IMG/VR virus record: IMGVR_UViG_3300023273_000942
Span: 1-31,818 of that record
Reading direction: 5' to 3' (one strand)
Source of the DNA: a virus
DNA length: 31,818 bases
The number at the start of each line of letters is the position of its first letter. The stretch's first letter is position 1. The notes below the pieces were generated by a model. It was given only the letters and a program-made list of their open reading frames with translations. It was not told the DNA's origin and ran no database searches. The position numbers were made by a program, and so were the translations under genes. Below are positions 7,441-15,164 of the stretch, one piece after another.

Positions 7441-8253
7441 TTAGTTCTCATCTGTTTCGAACTTCTGTCCAAATCCGTGCCTGTAGAATCTTGGGAAGAA
7501 CGGCGGGAAGTGTGGAGGGAAGTGCGGTGGGAAGTGAGGTGGGAAGTGCGGTGGGAAGTGCGGTGGGAAGTGTGGGGGGAAGTGCGGTGGGAAGTGTGGT
7601 GGGAAGTGTGGTGGGAAGTGTGGCGGGAAGTGTGGGAAGAATGGGAAGAATGGTGCAATCGTAGTGACGTTACCAGACCATGGAGACCATTCACCTAGAC
7701 CATTAGCATTTTCTGCACGAACCCTATAGGCCTGTGAAGTATCTGCTTCCTGTGCAACAACAACAGAAAGATCTGTAGTTGATCCAGACTTTCCGTCATC
7801 AGACTCCCAGTAGTACATAGTGATTGCACTACCGCCATCGGCGGGGGCAATCCACTCTACTGTATCTGCATCAACACCAGCGGTTGCTGTAGGTGCAGCT
7901 GGTGTAGCTGGTACGGTTGTTACTGCAATATCAATAGAGTTGGACGAAGCAGAAGTTCCAGCAGCGTTAGATGCTGTAGCTGTAACAGTATATGTTACTC
8001 CAGACTGCAAGCCATTGACCGTGATCGGGCTTGTAGCACTTGACCCAGTGATTGTATCACCAGAGGTAGGTACTGCCGTTACATCGTATTGTGTGGCTTC
8101 TGGAGACCCTTCTGGAAGAGTAGCAGTAACAACAATTTGTCCGTTGTCGTAAGGAATATCTGTTCCAGTATTAGTAACAGAAATTGTTGGTGCTTTAGGC
8201 TCTAGAAAGTCATTCTGTTGTGATGACTTTCCACCTGCTTCTTTTCTAGCCAA
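7441..8253 (-). CDS. Tail-associated protein: two fn3-like domains plus (HFPP)11 repeat tail
   Basis: A 270-residue protein from TTG 8253 (AGGAG 7 nt upstream). Residues 20-114 and 116-200 look like two fibronectin type III domains (GLQSGVTYTVTATASNAAG and AYRVRAENANGLGEWSPWS). Residues 201-256 are a low-complexity tail: PFFPFFP followed by eleven HFPP tetrapeptides and PFFPRF, then a short polar end. Fn3 domains are common in phage tail and adhesin proteins, where they bind surface carbohydrate. The HFPP tail would form an extended polyproline-like rod with regularly spaced His and Phe. It is the last gene of the virion block and lies next to the oxygenase cluster, so its prolines are plausible hydroxylation targets (inference). 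Confidence 0.85.
   Translation of the reverse strand: MARKEAGGKSSQQNDFLEPKAPTISVTNTGTDIPYDNGQIVVTATLPEGSPEATQYDVTAVPTSGDTITGSSATSPITVNGLQSGVTYTVTATASNAAGTSASSNSIDIAVTTVPATPAAPTATAGVDADTVEWIAPADGGSAITMYYWESDDGKSGSTTDLSVVVAQEADTSQAYRVRAENANGLGEWSPWSGNVTTIAPFFPFFPHFPPHFPPHFPPHFPPHFPPHFPPHFPPHFPPHFPPHFPPHFPPFFPRFYRHGFGQKFETDEN
7501..7632. repeat. 12-bp tandem repeat, 11 units, encoding HFPP
   Basis: Eleven contiguous 12-bp units with plus-strand consensus YGGYGGGAAGTG. Variation falls mainly at positions corresponding to proline third bases, so the peptide is constant while the DNA has drifted. It is in frame inside the fn3 tail gene and explains an antisense open frame of W-E-V repeats. Confidence 0.95.
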
Positions 8254-8272
8254 TTTTCTCTCCTATTTCCTA

Positions 8273-10621
8273 TTAAGCCTTGAGGTCTCCGTAGACAACC
8301 CAGTTGTTAGCACCACGCTTGAGCAGTGTAGCTGATGACCACTGAGTACGAAGGATTAGACCTGGGGTAGCATTTACTGTAACTCCAGTGTCTCCTGCAA
8401 TTGTAATTTCTCCAGCTCCAGTAGCAAAGATATCAATGGATGCTCCTACTGGCCAAGCTAGTGCTGCGTCTGTTGGAATTGTAAATGTTCCAGCAGTTGC
8501 CATGTTCATCTCAACAATGTTGTCCTTGTGGTCAAGTGTGTCAAGAGTGTAGCTTGCAGTCTTCTCAGAGAAAGTTGTGAGAGATGGTACGCCAGCAGCT
8601 GACTGCTCTGTTCCGTCAGGGAATACGACCTTCTCTACTGCTAGTGGAGCAAGAGCAAATGATGCGTCTGTAGTGTCAATAAATACGGACTCATCTGGCT
8701 CTGGAGTATATCCATCAAAGAACTTGAATACACCATCAGTTGCGTCACGGAAGATACCTGCGTGTGCGTATCCAGATCCGTTTACAACGTCGTAGCGTCC
8801 AGCTGCCCAACCTAGGTCTGGGTTAGCGTGGGACTTGCCGCGAAGTTGCCCGCTATCTACATAGGTGTCTGTAACTGTGCTAGCAACTGTAATTGTGTTA
8901 GCTGTTACAGCGGTAACCTCTGAACCTTCTCCAGAGATGTCGAAGGAAGATGGGTTGGCACTAGAAACTGTAATGTAGTCTCCAACCTTAATGTCGTGGT
9001 CTGTTGAAGTGGTGTATACGACATTTGTACCATCTCCAGCAGCACCAGAGAGGTCAAACAGGCCAGCCTGGTTTAGGTAAATCATGTTGTCTCGTACAGA
9101 TAGGTCAGAAGCACTGACTGTTACTGTCGTACCAGATACTGTTAGGTCTCCAGTGATTGTAACGTTACCACCGAAGGTAGCACCAGAAAGGTCTGCCTTG
9201 AGGTCGAGTGCTGACTGGGTAGCTGTAGAGACTGGCTTGTCAGCATCTGATGTGTTATCGACATTGCTTAGTCCAACCATTGTCTTGTCAATACCAGAAA
9301 CGGTACCAGTGAATGTTGGGCTAGCGATAGGTGCCTTGTCTGTGTCAAGAGTGTCTAGCTGAGTTTGTACGCTAGATGTAACACCATCTAGGTAAGAAAT
9401 CTCTGTAGCATCTACATCACCGATTGATGTTGTAGAAGGAAGAGATACTGTACCGCTAAATGTTGGGTCTGCCTTTGTAGCGTAGTCTGCAATTGCTGTT
9501 GCAATATCTGAGGCAACTGAGCCATTTGTTGGAATATAGTCAAGGTCTGCGAAGGTATCTGACCCATTACCAACCTTAACCTTAATCTCTGACCCACCAG
9601 TTTCTACATTGATAGAACCAGCTACTGGGGTGCTTGTGTCTGAAGACCACTCTGCTGCAGTCATGACTGTTAGAGCAGGGACATCTGCAATTACTGGGAA
9701 TGTGGCATCTACATAGCTTGTTGTAGCAAAGTTAGCGTCTACGTAAGCTCGTTCTGTTGTCCCAATGTTGTCTGCATATGTGGTGGTAGCAATATTGTCT
9801 GTAATGTAGCTCTCTAGCTCGTTAATTGTTGCATAGGATGATCCGCCAACAACATTTGCTAGATAAGAAAGTGGGATAAGTCCACCAGCCAGCCTTACGC
9901 CAGGGGTGTTCTCCCAGTCTCCACTTGTAGAGTTGTACATAACAATGTCATCATTTGCTGCTGAAGTAATAACAACATCTGTAATTTCATTTAGCTCTGT
10001 GGCATTACGGATGATCTTCCATGCGTTTCTATTAGAGTCATAGACATATCCATTTAGTGTGTCGCCGTTAGAGGGCGTAGTAGAAAAGTTGTGATTGTTT
10101 GTGCCAAGAGATGCGTCTGCGATGTCATCAGAGCCGCCCATTTCAACCCAAACATAGGTCTCGTCCTCAATGTCATAGTACATGTATGCATGTCCAGTAG
10201 ACCTGTCGTACCAAATGTCTCCTTCTTGTAGAGACTCTGACCCATCTGGGCCTGCGGTAGGTGCAGAAGCAGAAACAATTACTACAGTCTTACCAGCAAC
10301 AGCAGTCTCTACGTCAGAGATGCTTTGGTTGATTGTTGTAATAAAGCTTTCATCATCACCGATGGCTGCTGCAAGCTCGTTAAGAGTATCAAGTAGCTCT
10401 GGAGCACCACCTACAAGGTTATCAACCGCGGTGGTAATAAGGGACTCTACTGCAGCTTGGCCAATAGTTGCGTAAGAAAGCCCACTCCATGCGGTAGAAC
10501 TGTCACCAATTTTAATTTTATCTACATCGGTAGATAGTGCAAGCTCACCGCTTGCGAGTACGGGATCATTAGAAGACCAGTTGGCCTCTGTGTCTCTTCT
10601 AATTTGAATTCTTGTTGCCAC
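8273..10621 (-). CDS. Large tail fibre / receptor-binding protein
   Basis: A 782-residue fibre from GTG 10621 (AAAGGT upstream). The first 50 residues (MATRIQIRRDTEANW, then KIKIGDSSTAW) have the N-terminal pattern of Mtd-like and other phage fibres. Residues 60-105 contain a DTLNELAAAIGDD segment also present in the 11095-12855 product. The central shaft includes KTMVGLSNVDNTSD-KPVSTATQ, a repeat motif common in tail fibres, and the AGIFRDATDGVFKFFDGYTPEPD motif known from marine phage fibres. The last 95 residues form a beta-rich cap resembling the C-terminus of the 15165-15992 product. Role: host recognition at the tail tip. It is the longest gene in the window. Confidence 0.85.
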   Translation of the reverse strand: MATRIQIRRDTEANWSSNDPVLASGELALSTDVDKIKIGDSSTAWSGLSYATIGQAAVESLITTAVDNLVGGAPELLDTLNELAAAIGDDESFITTINQSISDVETAVAGKTVVIVSASAPTAGPDGSESLQEGDIWYDRSTGHAYMYYDIEDETYVWVEMGGSDDIADASLGTNNHNFSTTPSNGDTLNGYVYDSNRNAWKIIRNATELNEITDVVITSAANDDIVMYNSTSGDWENTPGVRLAGGLIPLSYLANVVGGSSYATINELESYITDNIATTTYADNIGTTERAYVDANFATTSYVDATFPVIADVPALTVMTAAEWSSDTSTPVAGSINVETGGSEIKVKVGNGSDTFADLDYIPTNGSVASDIATAIADYATKADPTFSGTVSLPSTTSIGDVDATEISYLDGVTSSVQTQLDTLDTDKAPIASPTFTGTVSGIDKTMVGLSNVDNTSDADKPVSTATQSALDLKADLSGATFGGNVTITGDLTVSGTTVTVSASDLSVRDNMIYLNQAGLFDLSGAAGDGTNVVYTTSTDHDIKVGDYITVSSANPSSFDISGEGSEVTAVTANTITVASTVTDTYVDSGQLRGKSHANPDLGWAAGRYDVVNGSGYAHAGIFRDATDGVFKFFDGYTPEPDESVFIDTTDASFALAPLAVEKVVFPDGTEQSAAGVPSLTTFSEKTASYTLDTLDHKDNIVEMNMATAGTFTIPTDAALAWPVGASIDIFATGAGEITIAGDTGVTVNATPGLILRTQWSSATLLKRGANNWVVYGDLKA

Positions 10622-10661
10622 GGCACTACCTTTCTAGTTTATTTTACCATGTGTTTTTAAA

Positions 10662-11060
10662 TTAAAGTGTGAATCCACCTGTGTCGTAGTAATCGTCTGC
10701 GTCTCCACCTTCGATTACACCAACGTATGTTGTCGTAGATGCGTCTCCTCCATCATAGACCACACCAAATAGAGTTGTGTCTGCTTCTCCACCGTAAATT
10801 GACTCTAGCTCGGTCAGATAGGCAATTTCTCTCCATGCGTTTACGTCAAAGATAGCCATTCTACCAGTGACGGTATTTAGGAACAGTGTTCCTGTTTCTG
10901 CATTTGATGGATAAGAAGTACCAAGCGTAACAGCACTAATGTTGTCTGCTGATGTAAGTACTTGATTTCCATTGACAGTTAGAGAGGTACCCTGGACCTC
11001 CACGTTATCAGCGACTACAAGACCATTTTTAATCCTGAAGTTTTTATCTACTGTGGCCAA
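10662..11060 (-). CDS. Small tail-fibre-related protein
   Basis: A 132-residue protein from TTG 11060 with GGAGAAGG before it. Its first 20 residues (MATVDKNFRIKNGLVV) match the start of the upstream fibre, suggesting a common virion-anchoring peptide. The middle (GTLFLNTVTGRMAIFDVNAWREIAYLTEL) resembles fibre segments that end a trimeric module. The C-terminus is Gly/Asp-rich (YDGGDAS, EGGDADDYYDTGG). Probably a short accessory fibre or a duplicated and trimmed copy of the larger one. Confidence 0.75.
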   Translation of the reverse strand: MATVDKNFRIKNGLVVADNVEVQGTSLTVNGNQVLTSADNISAVTLGTSYPSNAETGTLFLNTVTGRMAIFDVNAWREIAYLTELESIYGGEADTTLFGVVYDGGDASTTTYVGVIEGGDADDYYDTGGFTL

Positions 11061-11094
11061 GGTACCTTCTCCTAACTATCTTCTTTATATTCTC

Positions 11095-12855
11095 TTATAC
11101 AATCAGTGTTCCAGTTGCGGAAACTGTTGTTGCATCGTTAACTACAGTTGCCTGTAGCTCTACATCGGTACCGTTCATAACAGCGGTAACCTCCATGAGA
11201 GATCCACCAGTGTTTACGATTGCATACTCTGTGATAGCTACGTTAAGTGAGCTGTCAAGAGTTAGAAGTACCTCTGTAACTTCTGTGTGTGTTCCAGTGT
11301 CTGCCTTGACTACGAACTTAGCTGAAGTGTAAGTTCCGCTGTCGAAGGAGTAAACTGTACCAGTTGTGTTCTGGGTAGCTACCGTTACAGTAGAAGCAAC
11401 CTGAAGTGCAACACTGTTAACATCTACCTCAGTGAATACTGGGGTAACTGCCTCCAAAGCATCTACTGCACGCTGATCTGTGAAGTAAAGGTTGGTTGAA
11501 CCTTCAGTTAGATCATCGGTTGTAGAATCTGCAACACCGTTTTCTGCTTCGAAGCTGAGGCTATTAGCAGTGTCATCGTATGTAACGGTGATGTTGGTCT
11601 GTGTACCTGCAGCAATTGCGGCAGCAACAGCATCCTGAGCACGCTCGTCTGTGAAGTAGAGGTTTCCAGAACCTTCCTGGATGTCATCTGTATCAGCAGC
11701 TGTAATAGCGTTGTCAGTGTAGGTGTTTGCGTTTGACTCTGCGGTGTTAGCCTTTGAGGTTGCATCTGCAGCAGCAGCTGAGATAGCATCTGCCTCAGCA
11801 GTGTCAGCGTATGTCTGCAGGGAAGACTCTAGTGAAGAAATCTCTCCGTCAGTGTAGCTGTTAGCTGAAGTGACAGCATCTGTTTCTGCCTGATCCGCAT
11901 AAGAATTTGCTGCTGTCTCTGCGGCATCCACATACTGCTTAGTGGCGGCGTGAAGAGCAAGAGTTGGGTCCTGAGCAAGAGTCAGGTCTCCAGTCATGCT
12001 GTCTCCAGCCTTGCTTACCTTCGTTCCAATGTCAGTTGCAACAGTGGTGGCAAAGTTGGGGTCGTCACCTAGGGCTGCAGCTAGCTCATTAAGAGTGTCT
12101 AGTGTTCCAGGAGCTGTATCTACAAGGTTAGATACCGCAGAAGCAATACGATCTGTAACAGTGTTTCCACCAGTACCGTCTACACTTGCGTCACCAATGA
12201 GGCTATCTGTGTAGCCATTAGCGTCTGTCTCTGCTGTGTCAGCATATGACTGCAGGGAAGACTCTAGTGTAGAAATCTCTCCATCTGTGTAGTTGTTAGC
12301 ACTGGTCTCTGCTGTAGAAGCTGAGCCAGCTGGGTCATATGCAGCTGATGTAGCAGATAGTGCACGTGCATCTGTAAAGTAGAGGTTTGTTACACCCTCT
12401 GCAAGATCATCTGTAGTAGAGTCTGCCACACCATTCTCAGCGGTGAAGCTAAGAGTGTTGTTTGCATCGTCGTAAGAGATTGCAATGTTTGCGTGTGTTC
12501 CACCAGCAATGAGGTTAGCAACAGCATCCATAACACGCTCATCGGTGTAGTATAGATTAGTTGAACCTTCTGATAGGCTGTCGGTGTCTGGAATCAAAGA
12601 TGCGTCTGCAGCAAATGATAGGCTGTTTGCGGTATCGTCATAAGTAACGGTAATGTTACTGTGGGTACCATTTGAAACTAGTGTGTTTACTGCGTCCTGA
12701 ACTCTCTCATCAGTAAGGAATAGATTGGTGCTACCCTCGGTAATATCATCCGTGGTGTTAGCGGCAGTAAGAATATTGCTACCATTGACGGTAGCGAGAG
12801 TACCCTCAACAACAAGCCCATTCTTTACTCTAAAGTTTTTAGCAACGGTTGCCAT
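11095..12855 (-). CDS. Repetitive tail fibre protein
   Basis: A 586-residue fibre. The N-terminus MATVAKNFRVKNGLVV is shared with the next downstream gene. Five copies of EGxxNLYFTDxR, typically followed by an N-I-T-V-x-YDD-x-x-N-x-LSF segment, form the shaft, and a central region of alanine-rich A-x-x-Y-x-D/T-A-E-T/S repeats (about residues 165-390) predicts a trimeric coiled coil. A DTLNELAAALGDD segment is shared with the 8273-10621 fibre. The C-terminal 110 residues are a non-repetitive beta domain (TLIV end). Role: adsorption apparatus. ATG 12855 follows a purine-rich stretch containing GGAAAG about 13 nt upstream. Confidence 0.85.
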   Translation of the reverse strand: MATVAKNFRVKNGLVVEGTLATVNGSNILTAANTTDDITEGSTNLFLTDERVQDAVNTLVSNGTHSNITVTYDDTANSLSFAADASLIPDTDSLSEGSTNLYYTDERVMDAVANLIAGGTHANIAISYDDANNTLSFTAENGVADSTTDDLAEGVTNLYFTDARALSATSAAYDPAGSASTAETSANNYTDGEISTLESSLQSYADTAETDANGYTDSLIGDASVDGTGGNTVTDRIASAVSNLVDTAPGTLDTLNELAAALGDDPNFATTVATDIGTKVSKAGDSMTGDLTLAQDPTLALHAATKQYVDAAETAANSYADQAETDAVTSANSYTDGEISSLESSLQTYADTAEADAISAAAADATSKANTAESNANTYTDNAITAADTDDIQEGSGNLYFTDERAQDAVAAAIAAGTQTNITVTYDDTANSLSFEAENGVADSTTDDLTEGSTNLYFTDQRAVDALEAVTPVFTEVDVNSVALQVASTVTVATQNTTGTVYSFDSGTYTSAKFVVKADTGTHTEVTEVLLTLDSSLNVAITEYAIVNTGGSLMEVTAVMNGTDVELQATVVNDATTVSATGTLIV

Positions 12856-12880
12856 TTTTTATTTCACTTTCCTTTTCGAG

Positions 12881-13327
12881 TTAGGCCTTCAGACCAATAC
12901 GTGCAAATCGTGCAGTAATTGGTACGATGGCTTGGTTTGGGGTCACTACTAGCTGTAGATTTCCCCCACTTGCAGTTACAGTGATAGTTCCCATATCCCC
13001 ATCATTGTCAATGCTTCCATACTCAGACACATTTACATCTGTGTTATCAATAAGTATGGTATATTCGGTGGCATAAAATTTATTTGAGCCACCAGTATTT
13101 TTGGAGAGAGATACAAGATACTTGACCATTCTCCAGTCTGCCAAAGGAACCTGATCAATTACGGTCTGATTCTCAATGCCAGAAATCTCTTGTTCGTTAT
13201 TACCCGCTGTGCCAAGATCAGTCGCTTGTGCTACAAGCGTATCAATAAGGTCTTGGAAATCATTACCATCTGGTCTATCACCAGTTTCAAACTGCGACCT
13301 AAGTCTGTCAATATCTATCTTTGCCAT
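12881..13327 (-). CDS. Virion-associated protein with QF-x-G-x-x-P/I-DF-LIDTL N-terminus
   Basis: A 148-residue protein. The N-terminal LRSQFETGDRP then DFQDLIDTLV matches the start of the upstream product (LKEQFEPGKFI then YFFNLIDTLA); such N-termini occur in small tail or fibre-attachment proteins of marine phages. The rest is beta-rich (YTILIDNTDVNVSEYG, LQLVVTPNQAIVPITARFARIGLKA). A TATAAT at 13337-13342 lies 9 nt upstream, overlapping an AGGAG. Structural role inferred from position and homology to the neighbour. Confidence 0.7.
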   Translation of the reverse strand: MAKIDIDRLRSQFETGDRPDGNDFQDLIDTLVAQATDLGTAGNNEQEISGIENQTVIDQVPLADWRMVKYLVSLSKNTGGSNKFYATEYTILIDNTDVNVSEYGSIDNDGDMGTITVTASGGNLQLVVTPNQAIVPITARFARIGLKA

Positions 13328-13336
13328 GGTACTCCT

Positions 13337-13342
13337 ATTATA
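13337..13342 (-). promoter_or_regulatory. Putative -10 box (TATAAT) before the 12881-13327 gene
   Basis: Perfect minus-strand TATAAT with 9 nt to the ATG, leaving a leader of only about 3 nt if used. An AGGAG sits in that gap, so readthrough messages could instead use normal initiation. No good -35 hexamer. Confidence 0.4.
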
Positions 13343-13357
13343 AAGCCTTTTTAAAGA

Positions 13358-13678
13358 CTATTTGTCTTGCCAGGTTACAGTTCCGTTACCGTCTGTTGTG
13401 AGGACCTGTCCTGGCAGTCCGTCCTCAACTGGCATTGTGTATTCTACATCTGGGCGTGAAACTGCAACCCATTTTGCTCCATCAAAAATAGATAGGATTC
13501 TTGTGGCATCATTAAACCACAGGGGGATAGCATTAGCATCCGCTGGCTCTGAATAGCCAACATAGATAGCACTTCTGTCATCAGCTAGCGTATCAATTAG
13601 GTTAAAGAAATAATCCGACCTGATAAACTTTCCTGGTTCGAACTGCTCTTTCAGTTCTTGAATAGACACAATAGGCAT
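13358..13678 (-). CDS. Small virion-associated protein, paralog of the downstream gene's N-terminus
   Basis: A 106-residue protein: LKEQFEPGKFIRSDYFFNLIDTL at 9-31 shares its pattern with the next gene, and VEDGLPGQVLTTDGNGTVTW at 85-104 is the classic fibre-repeat phrase (GQVLTTDG). PLWFNDATRILSIFDGAKWVAVS is also a fibre-module pattern. Probably a short fibre or attachment protein. The start has no Shine-Dalgarno and a TAAAAT box 6 nt upstream. Confidence 0.75.
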   Translation of the reverse strand: MPIVSIQELKEQFEPGKFIRSDYFFNLIDTLADDRSAIYVGYSEPADANAIPLWFNDATRILSIFDGAKWVAVSRPDVEYTMPVEDGLPGQVLTTDGNGTVTWQDK

Positions 13679-13684
13679 GTAACT

Positions 13685-13690
13685 ATTTTA
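13685..13690 (-). promoter_or_regulatory. Putative -10 box for a leaderless transcript
   Basis: Minus-strand TAAAAT with 6 nt to ATG 13678. No recognisable -35. Confidence 0.45.
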
Positions 13691-13698
13691 TCATTGTT

Positions 13699-13923
13699 TT
13701 ATAAAATATAGTTATTAAATCCAATAATTGCAATACCAATTGGTGGAATATTAAATGGACCATACCCTGGAACAGTGATAGTTGTAAATTTTACACGAAA
13801 CGGCAGGTCGTGTTTTATTTTGACACCAAATGGTGGGGAGTAATTTATTTTAGCAATTGGGTAGTTTACGGTTCTAAGCTTAGACCTAAAAGGAACATCG
13901 TCAATAATTTTTACATAGGCCAT
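13699..13923 (-). CDS. Small beta-rich protein of unknown function
   Basis: A 74-residue protein made of alternating short phrases such as DVPFRSKL, NYSPPFGVKI and DLPFRVKF, which suggest an internal beta repeat of about 15-20 residues. It starts inside the preceding stop (TAATG). It lies among tail genes, so a minor structural role is likely but unproven. Confidence 0.65.
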   Translation of the reverse strand: MAYVKIIDDVPFRSKLRTVNYPIAKINYSPPFGVKIKHDLPFRVKFTTITVPGYGPFNIPPIGIAIIGFNNYIL

Positions 13924-14288
13924 TATGGAACATCCGTAACATCATCGATTACATACATCTTGCCCTGAGCGACTGTCCAAACAAGAGAGTCTTGAGCATT
14001 AGATAGCTGAATGTCGAAGATGTCATCGGTTTCAAGAATGCGTGTCTGATCTCCAGTAAGAGATACAGTAAACTCTCCTTCTAGGTCATCTGGATCTTGA
14101 ATTGGAGTAGTAGAGGTGACAAGCGTTCCGCTTCTCTTAAATTCCATCTCAATTGTCCAAACGTCAAGATCAAGAGGCTGTCTAGCATCGTCAGTTACGT
14201 AGACTTTGAAGGATGCGGTGTCGCCACGCACAATAGTCCAAACCACCTGTGGTGGTTCGTTTCCTACATCATATTGTCTGCTGGCCAT
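13923..14288 (-). CDS. Baseplate-like small protein (W-x-I-x-RGDTAS family)
   Basis: A 121-residue protein with VVWTIVRGDTASFKVYVTDD at 15-34 and a C-terminal SLVWTVAQGKMYVIDDVTDV. The 17633-18019 product has the same opening and closing, so they are paralogs. The pattern (extended segment, GDT, beta sandwich) resembles the N-terminal domain of BppU-type baseplate proteins; that assignment is tentative. A TATAAT box lies 9 nt upstream. Confidence 0.7.
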   Translation of the reverse strand: MASRQYDVGNEPPQVVWTIVRGDTASFKVYVTDDARQPLDLDVWTIEMEFKRSGTLVTSTTPIQDPDDLEGEFTVSLTGDQTRILETDDIFDIQLSNAQDSLVWTVAQGKMYVIDDVTDVP

Positions 14289-14297
14289 AGTGATTAA

Positions 14298-14303
14298 ATT
14301 ATA
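14298..14303 (-). promoter_or_regulatory. Putative -10 box (TATAAT) before the 13923-14288 gene
   Basis: Perfect minus-strand TATAAT preceded by GG; 9 nt to the ATG, so the leader would be about 3 nt. A weak TTCATT lies about 18 bp upstream. Confidence 0.45.
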
Positions 14304-14309
14304 CCATAT

Positions 14310-15086
14310 CTATTCATAGCCAATGAAGCGTTCTGTCCCATCTGCAAGAATTTCTATTTTTGAATATTCTGACAAAAGTGGCAGGGGACTTTGTGGAATT
14401 CCATCAATAAGGATCTCAAAGTGCAAATGACTTCCAGTTGAAACTCCAGTATTTCCGACCAAGCCAATTTGCTGACCTTTAGTAACAATAGAGCCTACCC
14501 CAATGTTATCTGGAATAGAGCCATCCTGTAGGTGTGCGTATAGAGTCTGCCACTTTTCAAAAGTGTTGTCATCTTCTAGAGATGGAACTAGGTGTTCGAC
14601 AACAAGCCACGTTCCGAAGCCACCATTGATCCCTGCCTCTACGACCAAACCATCTAAAACAGAAACTACTTCTGCACCATGCCCTGGAACAAAATCAACT
14701 CCATGGTGGTCGGAGGAGCATTCATCACAGGGTGGTTCCCTCCAGCCAAAATCGCTACTAATGTCAGTTGGAAAAACTGGGTAGATAGCGTTGCTATAGT
14801 TGAGCTTATTATAGACTTTAATTTCTATCGGCTCTGGCTCTTGACTAGAGAACTCGTCTTCTGGTTCGTCAAAGAATCCATAGATTAGATTTTCTAGCGG
14901 ACCGCCCTGTCCGAGTGGTTCTAGAGTATCGGCCACTACTGGGCTCATCGTTATAGCAGGAATGCTATAGGCAAGGGGTTCTGGCTCTGGTACCTCTGAA
15001 ACTGCCATAGGAAGAATCATATATACAAATACTAAAGCTGATGGTAATGTTAAATTTTTTCTATGCATTGCTTGGAAGAAGCCCAT
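14310..15086 (-). CDS. M23 family metallopeptidase (LytM-type) with N-terminal membrane segment
   Basis: A 258-residue protein. Residues 11-30 (NLTLPSALVFVYMILPMAVS) form a signal peptide or anchor after a basic start. Residues 31-100 are an acidic, proline-rich linker. The catalytic domain (about 105-235) has the M23 zinc motif HHGVD (H127, D131), YAHL (H185) and HLHFE (H220/H222), with the usual GLVGNTG-x-STGSH lead-in. M23 enzymes cut peptidoglycan cross-bridges. The signal segment points to export, so it could act in lysis or, given the location among tail genes, in wall penetration during entry. It has its own consensus promoter and an AGAAAGGA Shine-Dalgarno. A short inverted repeat (CATAC at 15107-15111 with GTATG at 15084-15088 on the transcript) would put the start codon in a stem. 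Confidence 0.92.
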   Translation of the reverse strand: MGFFQAMHRKNLTLPSALVFVYMILPMAVSEVPEPEPLAYSIPAITMSPVVADTLEPLGQGGPLENLIYGFFDEPEDEFSSQEPEPIEIKVYNKLNYSNAIYPVFPTDISSDFGWREPPCDECSSDHHGVDFVPGHGAEVVSVLDGLVVEAGINGGFGTWLVVEHLVPSLEDDNTFEKWQTLYAHLQDGSIPDNIGVGSIVTKGQQIGLVGNTGVSTGSHLHFEILIDGIPQSPLPLLSEYSKIEILADGTERFIGYE

Positions 15087-15132
15087 ACGGGGATGTCCTT
15101 TCTGGGGTATGCCTCTTTTACACTAAGATAGT

Positions 15133-15161
15133 ATAGTACACTATGTTTTTGAAGAAGTCAA
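15133..15161 (-). promoter_or_regulatory. Sigma70-type promoter for the M23 peptidase (TTGACT-N17-TACTAT)
   Basis: Minus-strand -35 TTGACT at 15156-15161 and -10 TACTAT at 15133-15138, spaced 17 bp. It gives a leader of about 40 nt before ATG 15086. It is the best housekeeping-type promoter on the minus strand and starts inside the upstream gene's 3' flank. Confidence 0.8.
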
Positions 15162-15164
15162 GTC

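Noticed and set aside
7501-7632. Possible CRISPR array because of the regular repeats
   Set aside because: The units are 12 bp, contiguous, without unique spacers, and in frame with a coding gene.
7345-7698. Plus-strand open frame made of W-E-V-R repeats
   Set aside because: It is the antisense reading of the HFPP repeat; the minus-strand frame has fn3 domains, a ribosome site and a terminator.
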